Source of the DNA: Hyphomicrobiaceae bacterium
GTDB taxonomy: Bacteria; Pseudomonadota; Alphaproteobacteria; Rhizobiales; Hyphomicrobiaceae
Assembly: GCA_017353825.1 (NCBI GenBank)
Contig: JAFMSC010000052.1
Coordinates: 1-14,671 of the forward strand
Direction of reading: 5' to 3'
DNA: 14,671 bases
Each line of letters starts with the position of its first letter. Position 1 is the stretch's first letter. Shown piece by piece: positions 1-8,623 of this stretch. The notes below the pieces were generated by a model that saw only the letters and a list, made by a program, of their open reading frames with translations, did not search any database and had not been told where the DNA came from. A program made the position numbers and the translations under genes.

Positions 1-2023
1 CTACGTCAAGGACGACGGCCGGGTGAACCCGGTGGACGCCGCCATGGCGCTGGCCAAGGGCGCGGCGCTGGCCGGCGCGCGCGTCGTCGAGGGCATGCCG
101 GTGACGGGCATCCTGCGCCGCGGCGGCAGGACCACGGGCGTGCGCACCGCTCTGGGCGACATCGCGGCGGATTACGTGGTGAACTGCACCGGCATGTGGG
201 CGCGGCAGCTGGGCGAGGAGATCGGCGTCGCCATCCCCAATCAGGCGGCCGAGCACTACTACCTCATCACCGAGAAAATCGCGGATCTGCCGCTGCCCCT
301 GCCCGTGCTGGAGGACCCGGCGTCGTACGGCTACTTTCGCGAGGAGAGCGGCGGCCTGCTGGTCGGCCTGTTCGAGCCGGTATGCGCCCCGTGGAAGGTG
401 GAGGGCATCCCGGCCGACTTCTGCTTCGCCGAGATCGAGCCGGATTGGGACCGCATGGCTCCATACCTGGAGACGGCGATGGCGCGCGTGCCGGTCACGC
501 TCGAGACGGGCGTCAAGAAGTTGTTCTGCGGACCGGAGAGCTTCACGCCGGACTTGCGCCCCATCATCGGCGAGGCACCGGAGCTCAGGAATTACTTCGT
601 GGCGGCGGGCCTCAATTCCATCGGCATCCTCACCGGCGGCGGCATCGGCCGGCTGTTGGCGCACTGGATCGTCACCGGCAACCCGGACATGGACGTGACC
701 GGCATCAACATCGACCGGCTGCACCGGTACCAGGGCAATCCCGAATACCGGCGCGCACGCACCATCGAGTCGCTGGGCCTTGTCTACAAGTGCCATTACC
801 CCACCGTGACGCCGCAGACCGCGCGCGGCGTGAAGCGCTCCTCGGTTCACGACCGGTTGGCCGCGGCCGGTGCCTATTTCCGCGACGTGAGCGGATGGGA
901 AGGCGCAGACTGGTACGCGCCGCCAGGGCACGCGCCCAGAGTGGAAAGGCTGTCCTGGGGTCGCGAGAACTGGTTCCCGTGGTGGGCGGGGGAACATCGT
1001 GCAGCACGCGAGGGCGTGATCCTCATGGACATGTCGTTCATGAGCAAGTTCCTGGTGCAGGGGCGCGATGCGGGGCGGGTGTTGAACTACATCTGCGCCA
1101 ACAACGTGGATGGCAAGGTGGGCACCATCACCTACACCCCGTGGCTCAACGAGCACGGGCTCATCGAAGCCGACCTGACGGTCACAAAGCTCGATGAGGA
1201 GCGCTTCCTGGTCGTGGTCACCGACACCATGCACCGCCACGCCGAGACCTGGATGCGGCGCCACATTCCCGCGGACGCGCACGCCTTCGTCACCGACGTG
1301 ACCTCCGGCTACTGCCAGCTCAACGTGCAGGGCCCGCGCTCGCGCGAACTTCTCAAGATGCTCACCAGCGCCGACGTGTCCAATTCGGCATTCCCGTTCA
1401 GGCAAGCACGCCAAATCGACATTGGCTTAGCGCGCGTGCTCTCTATCCGCATCACCTACGTCGGGGAGCTGGGCTACGAGCTGTACATCCCGACCGAGCA
1501 GGCGGCGCACGTCTACGAGCGGCTCGTGGAGGCGGGGAAGGGCTTCGGACTGCGCCACGCCGGCCTCAAGGCGCTCGCCAGCCTGCGCCTGGAGAAGGGT
1601 TACCGCGACTACGGTCACGACATCGACAACACCGACAACGCCTTCGAGACCGGGCTTGGGCTTTTCGTCGATTTCGGCAAGCCCGGCGGCTTCATCGGCC
1701 GGGAGGCGGCGCTGCGGCAGAAGGCGGCCGGAAGGCCGAAGCGCCAGCTGGTGCAGGTGCTGGTGAAGGACCCGGAGCCCCTGCTGTTCCACGCCGAGCC
1801 CATCCACCGCAACGGCAAGCCCGTAGGTTACGTGCGCGCCGGGTCCTACGGGCATACCCTGGGCGGCGCGGTGGGTCTCGCCATGGTGGCGGCCACCGGG
1901 CCGATCGACGACGGCTTCCTGAACGAAGGCCGCTGGGAGGTGGACATCGCCGGCAGGCCCTACCCCGCCACCGTGTCCCTCCGCCCGCTCTACGACCCGC
2001 GCATGGAGCGGATCAAGGGATAG
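1..2023 (+). CDS. FAD-dependent dimethylglycine/sarcosine dehydrogenase-like oxidoreductase with GcvT folate domain (5' partial)
   Basis: This is the C-terminal 670 or so residues of an enzyme of the dimethylglycine dehydrogenase / sarcosine dehydrogenase / PDPR family. Such enzymes oxidatively demethylate N-methylated amines on FAD and pass the one-carbon unit to tetrahydrofolate. The reading frame is open from base 2 and already reads YVKDDGRVNPVDAAMALAKG, a conserved internal stretch of the FAD (DAO) domain, so the GTG at 23 is not the true start. Family members run to about 800-850 residues, so roughly 150 residues with the dinucleotide-binding motif lie outside the window. Counting from GTG 23, the FAD domain ends near GLNSIGILTGGGIG (about 197-210). 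A linker (FAO_M-like) follows, then GcvT-like folate-binding and C-terminal barrel domains (about 280-655, including DRLAAAGAYFRDVSGWEGAD and QLNVQGPRSRELL). Family assignment is firm. The actual substrate cannot be read from the sequence. Confidence 0.9.
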   Translation, partial: YVKDDGRVNPVDAAMALAKGAALAGARVVEGMPVTGILRRGGRTTGVRTALGDIAADYVVNCTGMWARQLGEEIGVAIPNQAAEHYYLITEKIADLPLPLPVLEDPASYGYFREESGGLLVGLFEPVCAPWKVEGIPADFCFAEIEPDWDRMAPYLETAMARVPVTLETGVKKLFCGPESFTPDLRPIIGEAPELRNYFVAAGLNSIGILTGGGIGRLLAHWIVTGNPDMDVTGINIDRLHRYQGNPEYRRARTIESLGLVYKCHYPTVTPQTARGVKRSSVHDRLAAAGAYFRDVSGWEGADWYAPPGHAPRVERLSWGRENWFPWWAGEHRAAREGVILMDMSFMSKFLVQGRDAGRVLNYICANNVDGKVGTITYTPWLNEHGLIEADLTVTKLDEERFLVVVTDTMHRHAETWMRRHIPADAHAFVTDVTSGYCQLNVQGPRSRELLKMLTSADVSNSAFPFRQARQIDIGLARVLSIRITYVGELGYELYIPTEQAAHVYERLVEAGKGFGLRHAGLKALASLRLEKGYRDYGHDIDNTDNAFETGLGLFVDFGKPGGFIGREAALRQKAAGRPKRQLVQVLVKDPEPLLFHAEPIHRNGKPVGYVRAGSYGHTLGGAVGLAMVAATGPIDDGFLNEGRWEVDIAGRPYPATVSLRPLYDPRMERIKG

Positions 2024-2035
2024 GTGTCAGACACC
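2023..2035. repeat. Short perfect inverted repeat overlapping the oxidoreductase stop codon
   Basis: GGTGTC and GACACC flank a single A, giving a 13-base near-palindrome whose first base is the last base of the TAG stop. A C/G-rich stretch (CCCCCGGGGAGGG) follows at once and can also fold back on itself. There is no T-run, so it is not a textbook intrinsic terminator. It lies between two converging genes and could act as a bidirectional hairpin or be one copy of a dispersed palindromic element. Confidence 0.45.
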
Positions 2036-2046
2036 CCCGGGGAGGG

Positions 2047-2584
2047 TCATTCCACCTCGATGCCCTTCTCCTTGAAGTACTTGAGGGCGGCGGGGTGCCA
2101 GGGGATGCCGTCACGATTGAAGGTCTGCCACTCGGGCTTGATGTTGAGCGCCTCCTTGTGCACAGGGCCAGGTCCTCGCGTCCAGCATGATCCGCCTCAG
2201 GCCGCAGGCCAGCTGCTCGTCCATGCTGGCGTTGACAGCCATGATGTTCAACACCGTGATGTTCTTGGCGTCGGCCTCCATGCCCTTGTAGGTCACGGCC
2301 GGAATGGTCGCCTCGGCGTAGAGCGGGCCGTACTTGGCGTTCATCGTGGTCGCGTACTGGACGATGTCGATCAGCTTGATCTTGATGGTGGGCGTCGTCG
2401 CCAGATCGGTCACCGCCGCCGTCGGCAAGCCGGCCACCCAGAAGAACGCCTCGATCTTGCGGTCCTTGAGCGCGTTGACGCCTTCCGCCGCACCCAGGCG
2501 CTCCTGACGCACGTCCTTGTCCGGGTCGAGGCCGGCCGCCTCGATCACGCGCAAGGCAAACACTTCGGTGGCGCTGCCGGCCTG
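2047..2584 (-). pseudogene. TAXI-family TRAP transporter solute-binding receptor remnant (N-terminally truncated, two frame lesions)
   Basis: The minus strand encodes the C-terminal half of a TAXI receptor (COG2358), the periplasmic substrate-binding subunit of a tripartite ATP-independent transporter. The first frame gives GSATEVFALRVIEAAGLDPD, then the typical VNALKDRKIEAFFW and KYGPLYAEATIPAVTYKGM. At about 2175-2180 the homology shifts frame (EDLAL). At about 2163 it shifts again into VHKEALNIKPEWQTFN and ends in ALKYFKEKGIEVE plus a TGA at 2047-2049. The second shift is explained by loss of one G (CTGGTG to CTGTG). Homology stops near 2584, so the signal peptide and first lobe, about half of a roughly 320-residue protein, are missing. 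No TRAP membrane subunit is nearby. Sequencing error could explain the shifts but not the missing N-terminus. Confidence 0.85.
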
Positions 2585-2710
2585 GGCCATCCAGCGCGCG
2601 CACACGGAATAGCTTTGCCTCGCCTTAGGCGTAGGCGTCATCTAAGCTCAGGACGGCGCGCTCGGGAGCGCCCTCTTGCCTGCCGCGCTTCTCGCAGTAG
2701 GGTGGCCGTC

Positions 2711-3459
<749 letters not shown>

Positions 3460-3463
<4 letters not shown>

Positions 3464-5871
3464 GCGGGAGCGCGCGGGTCGTGCCCCTGCGGGCCACACG
3501 CCTGCTGATCGGGTTGCGCCTGCGCCGCGCCCTCAATCGTTTCACCGCGGCCTTTCAGCGGCGCCACCGGGCTGCGGCCGGCCAGCGGACCGCTACCCCC
3601 GGTAAGGCCAAGCTCGGCTGGCTGATCGGTGGCCTCGTCGCCCTGGCCATGGTGTTCAGCTACACCAACTTCGCCTACCTGGCATTGGTGAACTTCAAAC
3701 GGGCGCTGGGCTTCATCCAGATGCCCGTCCAAGCACCTGCGGCCCAGAAGAAAATAACGGCGGCAGCGCCGACCAATCCGCAGGCCGCGCCGCAGCAGGG
3801 CCGGTGGGTGCGACTGGCGCCGGCGCCCGGCTTCACACTGTCAGCCGGGGTGCTGCAGGCCGCAGCGCTGGAGATGTCCATCCTGCTCGCGGCGGCGCTC
3901 ATGCTGTCGCTGGCCGGTATTGAACTGGTGCGGCCCGAGTGGGACATGGAGTGGCTCGCGACCCTGCCGGTCGGCATGTCGATGCTGCTGGCGGCGCGCA
4001 TCGTCGAGCGGACGGTTGTCGGCCCCGGCCTCATCGTGCTGGTGCCGTTCCTGACCGTCCTCGCGTGGGACGCCGGCCACCACGTCGGCGCCCTGCCGCT
4101 CGGGCTCGCGGCGGCCCTGCCGCTGGCGGCCATCGCCGCGACCGTGCGCACCATCATCGACACCGGTCTGCGCCTCAGCGTGAGCCCGGCGCAGCTACGC
4201 AATCTCAATGCGCTCGTGTCGATTGCGTCCATCGTCATCCTCTATCTCGCCATCTCTCCCGGCACCTCGACCGGCAGCTACGTGATTGCTTGGGCCACCT
4301 CGGTCCCCGCCTGGATGTTCTGGCTCCCCCCCGGTCTTGCCACCGCCGCCGTGGCGGGTGCCGAGCCGGCGTCAGCGGTTATCGCCTTCCTGGAGCTTGC
4401 CGCCGAGGCCACCGTGTGCGTCGTGCTCGGCGCGGCCTTCCTGAGGCGCCAGCTGCGGTTCGGCGTGGTGGCCGCGGGGGCGCGCGAGAGCAGCCGAAGC
4501 GTCGCCGCAACCCGTTCGCGCATGCTCGCGCCAGAAACAGGACGGCGGCTGCTTTCGCCGATCCAGGCGCGCGAGTTGCGGCTCCTGGCACGCGACCGCA
4601 ACTACCTCGTGCAGACCTTGGTGCTGCCGGTGGTGATCGTGGGGGCGCAGGTCTTGATCAACGCCCGCGGCAATCTCTTTGGCGCAGCGGGCGACAGCCC
4701 CGAACACCTGGCCGCGTTGGGCTTCGGCATTGCCGCCTACGCGCTGATGCTGTCCGCGTTCCAGACGCTCAACAGCGAGGGCAACGCCCTCTGGATCCTC
4801 GTCAGCCTCCCCCGCCCCCTCGAGTCCATCCTGCGCCAAAAGGCGCTCCTATGGGGCGCCGTTTGCCTCGTCTACCCCGCCGCGCTGTTTGCCTTCGCCG
4901 CCGTCGTGAGTGGAGGCGTGTCGTTGAACCTACTGGGGCTCGCCGTCGTGGTGCTGCTGGGGGTGCCCATCTACGCCGTGATCGCCACCTCGCTCGGCGT
5001 CTTCGGCAGCGATCCGCTGGCGCAGGAGGTTCAGCGGCGGGTACGGCCGAGCTACGTCTATCTCTACATGCTGCTGGCCTCGGTCTACGTCTACGCCATT
5101 TACGCCAGCAGCATCTGGCAGCGCGCCGCCCTGATGGTGCTCACCGCGCTGCTTGGCTTCGCCCTGTGGCAGAAGGCGCGCGACCATTTGCCTTACCTGC
5201 TCGACCCGTCGGCCTCGCCGCCAGCGCGGGTCTCGCTCTCAGACGGCCTGATTGCCGCGCTGATGTTCTTCGTGCTGCAGGCGCTGGTGTCGCTCGGCTA
5301 CGTGCTCAACGGCCAGAAGGTGACGGGCAGCGTGCTGCTGGTGGCGTTCGTGATCGCTGGCGGGGCAACGTTCCTGCTCATGCAGTTCGCGTTCGCGCGC
5401 CTGAAGTCGGAGGGCGTGCCGGCCATCCTCGGCACCGGCAATGCCCGCGCGGCGGCCTGGGGCATTGGCGGTGGCGCGGTGGCGGCGTTGGGCGCGCTCA
5501 TCTACGTGCGGCTCATTGCGAACACCTCGCTGTTCGAGAACGCGCGCGAGAGCGCCCTCTTCGGTCCCCAGGACGGGGTGTGGCTCGTGGCGCTGGCGGT
5601 GGTGGCCGCGCCGATCTTCGAGGAGTTCATTTTCCGTGGTCTCATCTTCGGCGGGCTGCGCCGCACGCTTGGGCTCGCCGTCTCGGTCCTCGCCAGCGCT
5701 GCCATCTTTGCCCTCGTGCACCCGCCAATCGCCGCGATTCCCGTGTTCGGGCTCGGCATCGTCGCCGCCCTCATCTACGCCCGCACCCGCCTGCTGATCG
5801 GCCCGATGGCAGCTCACGCGGTGTACAACGCCGTGGTCGTCGGATACCAGTTCCTCTCCTGGGGCCCCTGA
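3460..5871 (+). CDS. ABC-2/EcsB-like permease fused to a C-terminal CPBP intramembrane protease
   Basis: This 803-residue inner-membrane protein has about 20 hydrophobic segments. Residues 1-585 look like an ABC-2 permease. They comprise a first membrane segment at 53-79, an alanine/proline/glutamine-rich loop (90-120) and two similar-sized blocks; the second opens with ARELRLLARDRNYLVQTLVL (370-389) and continues through NSEGNALWILVSLPRP. Residues 590-803 form a CPBP (CAAX protease/bacteriocin-processing, Rce1-like) domain with all expected motifs: EEFIFR (721-726, the EExxxR catalytic motif), FALVH (750-754, FxxxH) and HAVYN (786-790, HxxxN). GTG 3460 overlaps the ATPase stop by four bases. 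The open frame extends to 3142, but that part lies inside the ATPase gene. Reading frame is unbroken across the junction, so the fusion is real in this sequence. Likely role is export of, or dependent on, a peptide or membrane-protein substrate; substrate and actual proteolysis are inference. Confidence 0.88.
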
Positions 5872-5883
5872 TCGAGCGGGATC

Positions 5884-5910
5884 GGGCGCTTTACCCTGGC
5901 CCTGGCGCCC
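5884..5910 (+). terminator. Possible hairpin after the permease-protease gene
   Basis: GGGCGC (5884-5889) pairs with GCGCCC (5905-5910) around a 15-base loop, starting 12 bases after the stop codon. Only a weak CCTAGTGTTT stretch follows, so intrinsic termination is uncertain. If functional, it would separate the ABC operon from the dehydrogenase downstream. Confidence 0.25.
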
Positions 5911-5939
5911 CCTAGTGTTTACCGCGGCGCCTGAGGGGC

Positions 5940-5953
5940 CGGCGCAAGCGCCG
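5940..5953 (+). promoter_or_regulatory. GC-rich hairpin in the leader of the short-chain dehydrogenase gene
   Basis: CGGCG-CAAG-CGCCG forms a perfect five-base stem with a tetraloop, 27 bases before the ATG at 5981. It leaves the ribosome-binding site (AAAAGGA 5963-5969, AGGGA 5974-5978) free. It could be an mRNA leader structure or part of a termination signal. In GC-rich DNA such stems also arise by chance. Confidence 0.2.
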
Positions 5954-5980
5954 ACGAAGAGCAAAAGGAACGCAGGGAAT

Positions 5981-6766
5981 ATGCAACTTTCGAAGGATAT
6001 CGCCGCGGTCATCACCGGGGGAGCGTCCGGCCTGGGCGCGGCGACGGCGCGGGCGCTGGCTGTCAAGGGCGTCAAGGTGGCGCTGCTCGACCTCAACGCC
6101 AGCCTGGGCGAGCCGCTGGCCAAGGAGCTCGGCGGCACCTTCGTTACGGGCGATGTGACGGATGAGGCGAGCGTGGATGCAGCACTGGCGGCCGCGCGCA
6201 AGGCGCACGGGCAGGAGCGCATTCTCGTCAACTGCGCGGGGATCGGTATCGCCCGACGCATCACCTCGCGCAACCGGCAGACGGGCGCCTTCGAACCGCA
6301 TGACCTCTCGCTCTTCACCAAGGTGATCCGGGTCAACCTGATCGGCACGTTTCTGATGATGTCGAAGTCGGCCGCCGGCATGCAGGCCACGGACCCCGTC
6401 AACGCCGACGGCGAGCGCGGCGTGATGGTGTGCACCTCCTCGGTGGCAGCCCAGGATGGTCAGATCGGCCAGGTGGCCTATTCGGCCTCCAAGGGCGGCG
6501 TCTATTCCATGACGCTGCCGGTGGCGCGCGACCTCGCCCAGAACGGCATCCGCGTGTGCACCATCTTACCGGGCCTGTTCCTGACGCCCATGTTCGACAG
6601 CCTGTCTGAGGAGGCGAGGAGGTCGTTGGCCGCCTCCGTGCCGTTCCCAGCCCGCCTCGGCAGCCCAGCCGAGTATGCCGCACTCGCCACCCACATCTGT
6701 GAGAACCCCATGCTCAACGGCGAGTGCATCCGCCTCGACGGCGCCCTGCGCATGGCGCCGCGGTAG
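5981..6766 (+). CDS. Short-chain dehydrogenase/reductase (type II 3-hydroxyacyl-CoA dehydrogenase / HSD10-like)
   Basis: This 261-residue cytoplasmic NAD(P)-dependent oxidoreductase has a classical SDR fold. The cofactor motif is TGGASGLG (12-19), with an acidic residue in LLDLN (D37) at the end of the second strand that favours NAD(H) over NADP(H). NCAG is at 84-87, and the catalytic tetrad is N119, S154, Y167 and K171 (YSASK). The stretch GVMVCTSSVAAQDGQIGQVA, followed by YSASK and later ILPGLFLTPM, resembles the fatty-acid beta-oxidation / 17-beta-hydroxysteroid dehydrogenase type 10 branch. A 3-hydroxyacyl-CoA substrate is therefore likely but unproven. ATG 5981 was preferred over the in-frame upstream start at 5915 because it yields the normal SDR N-terminus and has purine-rich SD-like sequence before it. 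It follows the ABC operon by 109 bases and may have its own transcript. Confidence 0.9.
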   Translation: MQLSKDIAAVITGGASGLGAATARALAVKGVKVALLDLNASLGEPLAKELGGTFVTGDVTDEASVDAALAAARKAHGQERILVNCAGIGIARRITSRNRQTGAFEPHDLSLFTKVIRVNLIGTFLMMSKSAAGMQATDPVNADGERGVMVCTSSVAAQDGQIGQVAYSASKGGVYSMTLPVARDLAQNGIRVCTILPGLFLTPMFDSLSEEARRSLAASVPFPARLGSPAEYAALATHICENPMLNGECIRLDGALRMAPR

Positions 6767-6813
6767 CGTCACGGAAACTCGGGGTTGGACTGGCGAGCCA
6801 GCAGGGCCGACGG

Positions 6814-8064
6814 CTACTCCTTGGCGGCGGTGGGCTCGATGACGCCGGCGGCGTGGAAGCCGCCCGGGGTGCCCGGGCCGCTGCTCAGGCCCTTGCTCGG
6901 ACCCTTACCCGGGCCCTTGAGCAGGCCGCGGCCTACGGGCTGTGGCTCAGCCGGTTCGGCCGCCTCCACGGAAGGCCGCAGCGCCACCTTCTCGCCACTC
7001 GCGCACTGCCGTTCGGGTAGCAACTCGCGGGCGCCGAGCCCCATCGTGGGTTCCGCAAGGGGCGGGGGGAACATCTTGCGCCAGCGTGCCACCAGCTGTC
7101 CTGCCGCCGTGCGCGCGGGGGGTGTGCTGGCGCAGAAGAGGGTGGCATAGGTATCCTCGATCCAGATGCGTTCGTGCTCAGGAGCACCCTCGGTGGCCAT
7201 GGTGGCCAGCGCCAGGGCACGCTGCTCGTCCTTCTTCACGTACTGGCCGCGCCAGAACAGGTCGGCGAGCGCAGCCTGTGCGGGGGCGTAGCTCTCCTCC
7301 GTCAGCGCTGAGAGGTAGTGCAGGCCGCGCCTGATGTCGTCGCCGTTTGCGCCCCCGCCGAGGCCGTTTGCGTCCCCGCCGAGGTAGACGCGCGCCAGCT
7401 CGAACTGGGCATCCTTGTCGCCGAAGAAGACCGCGGCGTGGTGCAGGTAATCGTTGGCGCGGGTGGCACTTGGCGGCAGGTCGATCTCCTTGATGCCGGC
7501 GCGCACGTAGCCCGCCAGGGCAATCAGTGCCTTGGCCACGAACGGCGCACGCTGGCTGGTCTCCGGATCGACGTTGAGGTTCTCATCCGCGATCTTACGG
7601 AACAGCACGAATGCCTTGGTGTTGTCGGCGCCGCCGCCGAGGTTCTGGGAATAGATGCGGGCGAGGTAGAACTCGGCGACGAACTTCTCCAATGCCTCGC
7701 CGCGGGCCGCCGCCTCGGTCAGCGCGGCAATGGCCGCCTCGCGCCGCCCCGCTTGATAGGCGCCAAGGCCGCTGTCGATGGCCTCCTGAGCCGAGCTGAA
7801 GGCCCGCGCCTGCTGCGCGCTGACACCACCCGCCGCCCCGGCCAAGGCAGCGACGATGGCTACCAACACGGCTAACGCGGCCAAAAGCGATAATCGACGC
7901 CGTGTCGGGGGCTTGCCCGGCCGCGTCTCGGCCTTGGTTGCGTACCCCAGTCCCATGCAACGCACAACACGCCGCCGGCCAGTCTGGGTATGGCCGGTCT
8001 GGGTCTGGCCGGTCTGGGTCTGGCCAGTCTGGGTCTGGTTGAGGGTCCCCGCGTCCATGACCAT
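6814..8064 (-). CDS. Sel1/TPR-repeat envelope protein, ExoR-like, with tandem-repeat tails
   Basis: From ATG 8064 this is a 416-residue protein. Residues 1-57 are basic and include a QTQTG repeat. Residues 58-77 are a hydrophobic signal or anchor segment, with a possible cleavage site at VSA-QQ (83/84). Helical Sel1/TPR-like repeats follow (about 92-290, e.g. AIDSGLGAYQAGRREAAIAA, EFYLARIYSQN, DAQFELARVYLGG, APAQAALADLFWRGQ), then a proline/glycine-rich tail (KGPGKGPSKGLSSGPG, 383-398). The repeat order and AFVLFRKIAD plus AKALIALAGYVRAGI resemble ExoR of rhizobia, a periplasmic negative regulator of the ExoS-ChvI two-component system. No exoS/chvI genes are in the window, so the symbol is withheld. 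Start is uncertain. ATG 8058 and ATG 7956 (removing the QTQTG tract) are alternatives, and the upstream in-frame extension to 8334 does not look like protein. It converges on the dehydrogenase gene 47 bases away. Confidence 0.78.
   Translation of the reverse strand: MVMDAGTLNQTQTGQTQTGQTQTGHTQTGRRRVVRCMGLGYATKAETRPGKPPTRRRLSLLAALAVLVAIVAALAGAAGGVSAQQARAFSSAQEAIDSGLGAYQAGRREAAIAALTEAAARGEALEKFVAEFYLARIYSQNLGGGADNTKAFVLFRKIADENLNVDPETSQRAPFVAKALIALAGYVRAGIKEIDLPPSATRANDYLHHAAVFFGDKDAQFELARVYLGGDANGLGGGANGDDIRRGLHYLSALTEESYAPAQAALADLFWRGQYVKKDEQRALALATMATEGAPEHERIWIEDTYATLFCASTPPARTAAGQLVARWRKMFPPPLAEPTMGLGARELLPERQCASGEKVALRPSVEAAEPAEPQPVGRGLLKGPGKGPSKGLSSGPGTPGGFHAAGVIEPTAAKE
7342..7383. repeat. 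Tandem 21-bp duplication inside the Sel1-repeat gene
   Basis: Two adjacent 21-base units (7342-7362 and 7363-7383) differ at one base. They encode two seven-residue copies on the minus strand, seen in the protein as GGDANGL-GGGANGD (about residues 229-242). They enlarge a loop between Sel1-like helices and keep the frame. Confidence 0.85.
7977..8036. repeat. Four 15-bp tandem repeats encoding the QTQTG tract
   Basis: Four head-to-tail units of the form GGCC(A/G)GTCTGGGT(C/A)T occupy 7977-7991, 7992-8006, 8007-8021 and 8022-8036. On the minus strand they encode QTQTG QTQTG QTQTG HTQTG near the N-terminus of the Sel1-repeat protein. There are no spacers, so this is a coding minisatellite and not a CRISPR array. 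If translation begins at 7956 instead, the tract would be untranslated leader. Confidence 0.9.
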
Positions 8065-8362
8065 CTCAAGCTTCTTGCATCTGCCCAGCCCACAACCTAC
8101 CCGCTTGGAAACGCCGTGGGCGCTCCAGCTGCGCCTCTCTCTCCGGAGGCCGAGACGGTACTTGGATCGTGCGCGCTGCCGGCCCGCCGAACCGGCAACC
8201 ATTACCAAAAGTCTAACGGCTACAAGTTTGTCAGCTCTTTGTGGCTCCAAAGTGGCAGTTAGGGTGGCGCAAAGGTCACAGCCGCGCATCGCCAACACCC
8301 GTGTTGGGGGCATCGCAAAGTCAAGCATCGCCACTGCCCCACGTCATAGGGGGTGCACGTCA

Positions 8363-8406
8363 GGCGGCAGTTGGGCGGCAGTTGGGCGGCTGTGAGGCGG
8401 CAATTT
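8363..8406. repeat. 11-bp tandem repeat, four units, in the divergent intergenic region
   Basis: Units are GGCGGCAGTTG (8363-8373), GGCGGCAGTTG (8374-8384), GGCGGCTGTGA (8385-8395) and GGCGGCAATTT (8396-8406). The first two are identical and the others share GGCGGC. The 11-base period is about one helical turn, so the copies face the same side of the DNA. They lie 218 bases before the DUF898 start and about 300 bases before the Sel1-gene start. Confidence 0.75.
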
Positions 8407-8604
8407 GCTTGTGGCTTGTGAGGTGCGCCGCGCATCCTATATCGGCCGCCGCGCCAGAGCGGGAACCGCCGCCTGGAATCAGGCGGCGGAGCGTTGCTTT
8501 GATGCTACATATTTGCGGCGCATACAACGCAAGGCGCGGCGGGCCTTCTCAACACCCCTGGAACTGTCCAATATATCCGCGGGATAGCATGACTTTAGTT
8601 GCGT

Positions 8605-8615
8605 AAAAGGGGGGA
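8605..8615 (+). promoter_or_regulatory. Strong ribosome-binding site of the DUF898 gene
   Basis: The purine run AAAAGGGGGGA ends eight bases before ATG 8624. It is the clearest Shine-Dalgarno-like sequence in the window and supports that start. Confidence 0.65.
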
Positions 8616-8623
8616 TTGATTGC

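Larger units (their letters stand above)
8065..8623. other. 559-base divergent intergenic region
   Basis: This stretch separates the minus-strand Sel1-repeat gene from the plus-strand DUF898 gene and should hold both promoters. Open frames crossing it translate to low-complexity or cysteine/arginine-rich sequence with no family resemblance. The part from about 8485 to 8610 is noticeably more AT-rich than the surroundings (ACATATTTG, CCAATATATCC, ATGACTTTAG), as expected for a promoter zone, but no convincing paired -35/-10 was found. It also holds an 11-bp tandem repeat (8363-8406). No tRNA or recognisable ncRNA was seen. Confidence 0.6.

Noticed and set aside
3939..5915. 658-residue arginine-rich plus-strand frame inside the permease-protease gene
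   Set aside because: It is a shifted-frame shadow of the fusion gene; no family resemblance.
5239..6435. 398-residue open frame on the minus strand, antisense to the CPBP domain and the dehydrogenase
   Set aside because: It overlaps two well-supported genes, has no recognisable domain, and its histidine/arginine/glutamate-rich composition is typical of reverse-frame reading of GC-rich genes.
6790..6801. CTGG-CGAG-CCAG hairpin between the convergent dehydrogenase and Sel1-repeat genes
   Set aside because: Short stem, no T-run on either strand; chance occurrence is likely in GC-rich DNA.
7977..8036. Possible CRISPR array
   Set aside because: The 15-bp units are contiguous with no spacers and encode a regular peptide; no cas genes are present.
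8065..8334. N-terminal extension of the Sel1-repeat protein to ATG 8334
   Set aside because: The added 90 residues are cysteine/arginine-rich with no similarity to a signal or a domain, and their addition would bury the signal segment far from the N-terminus.
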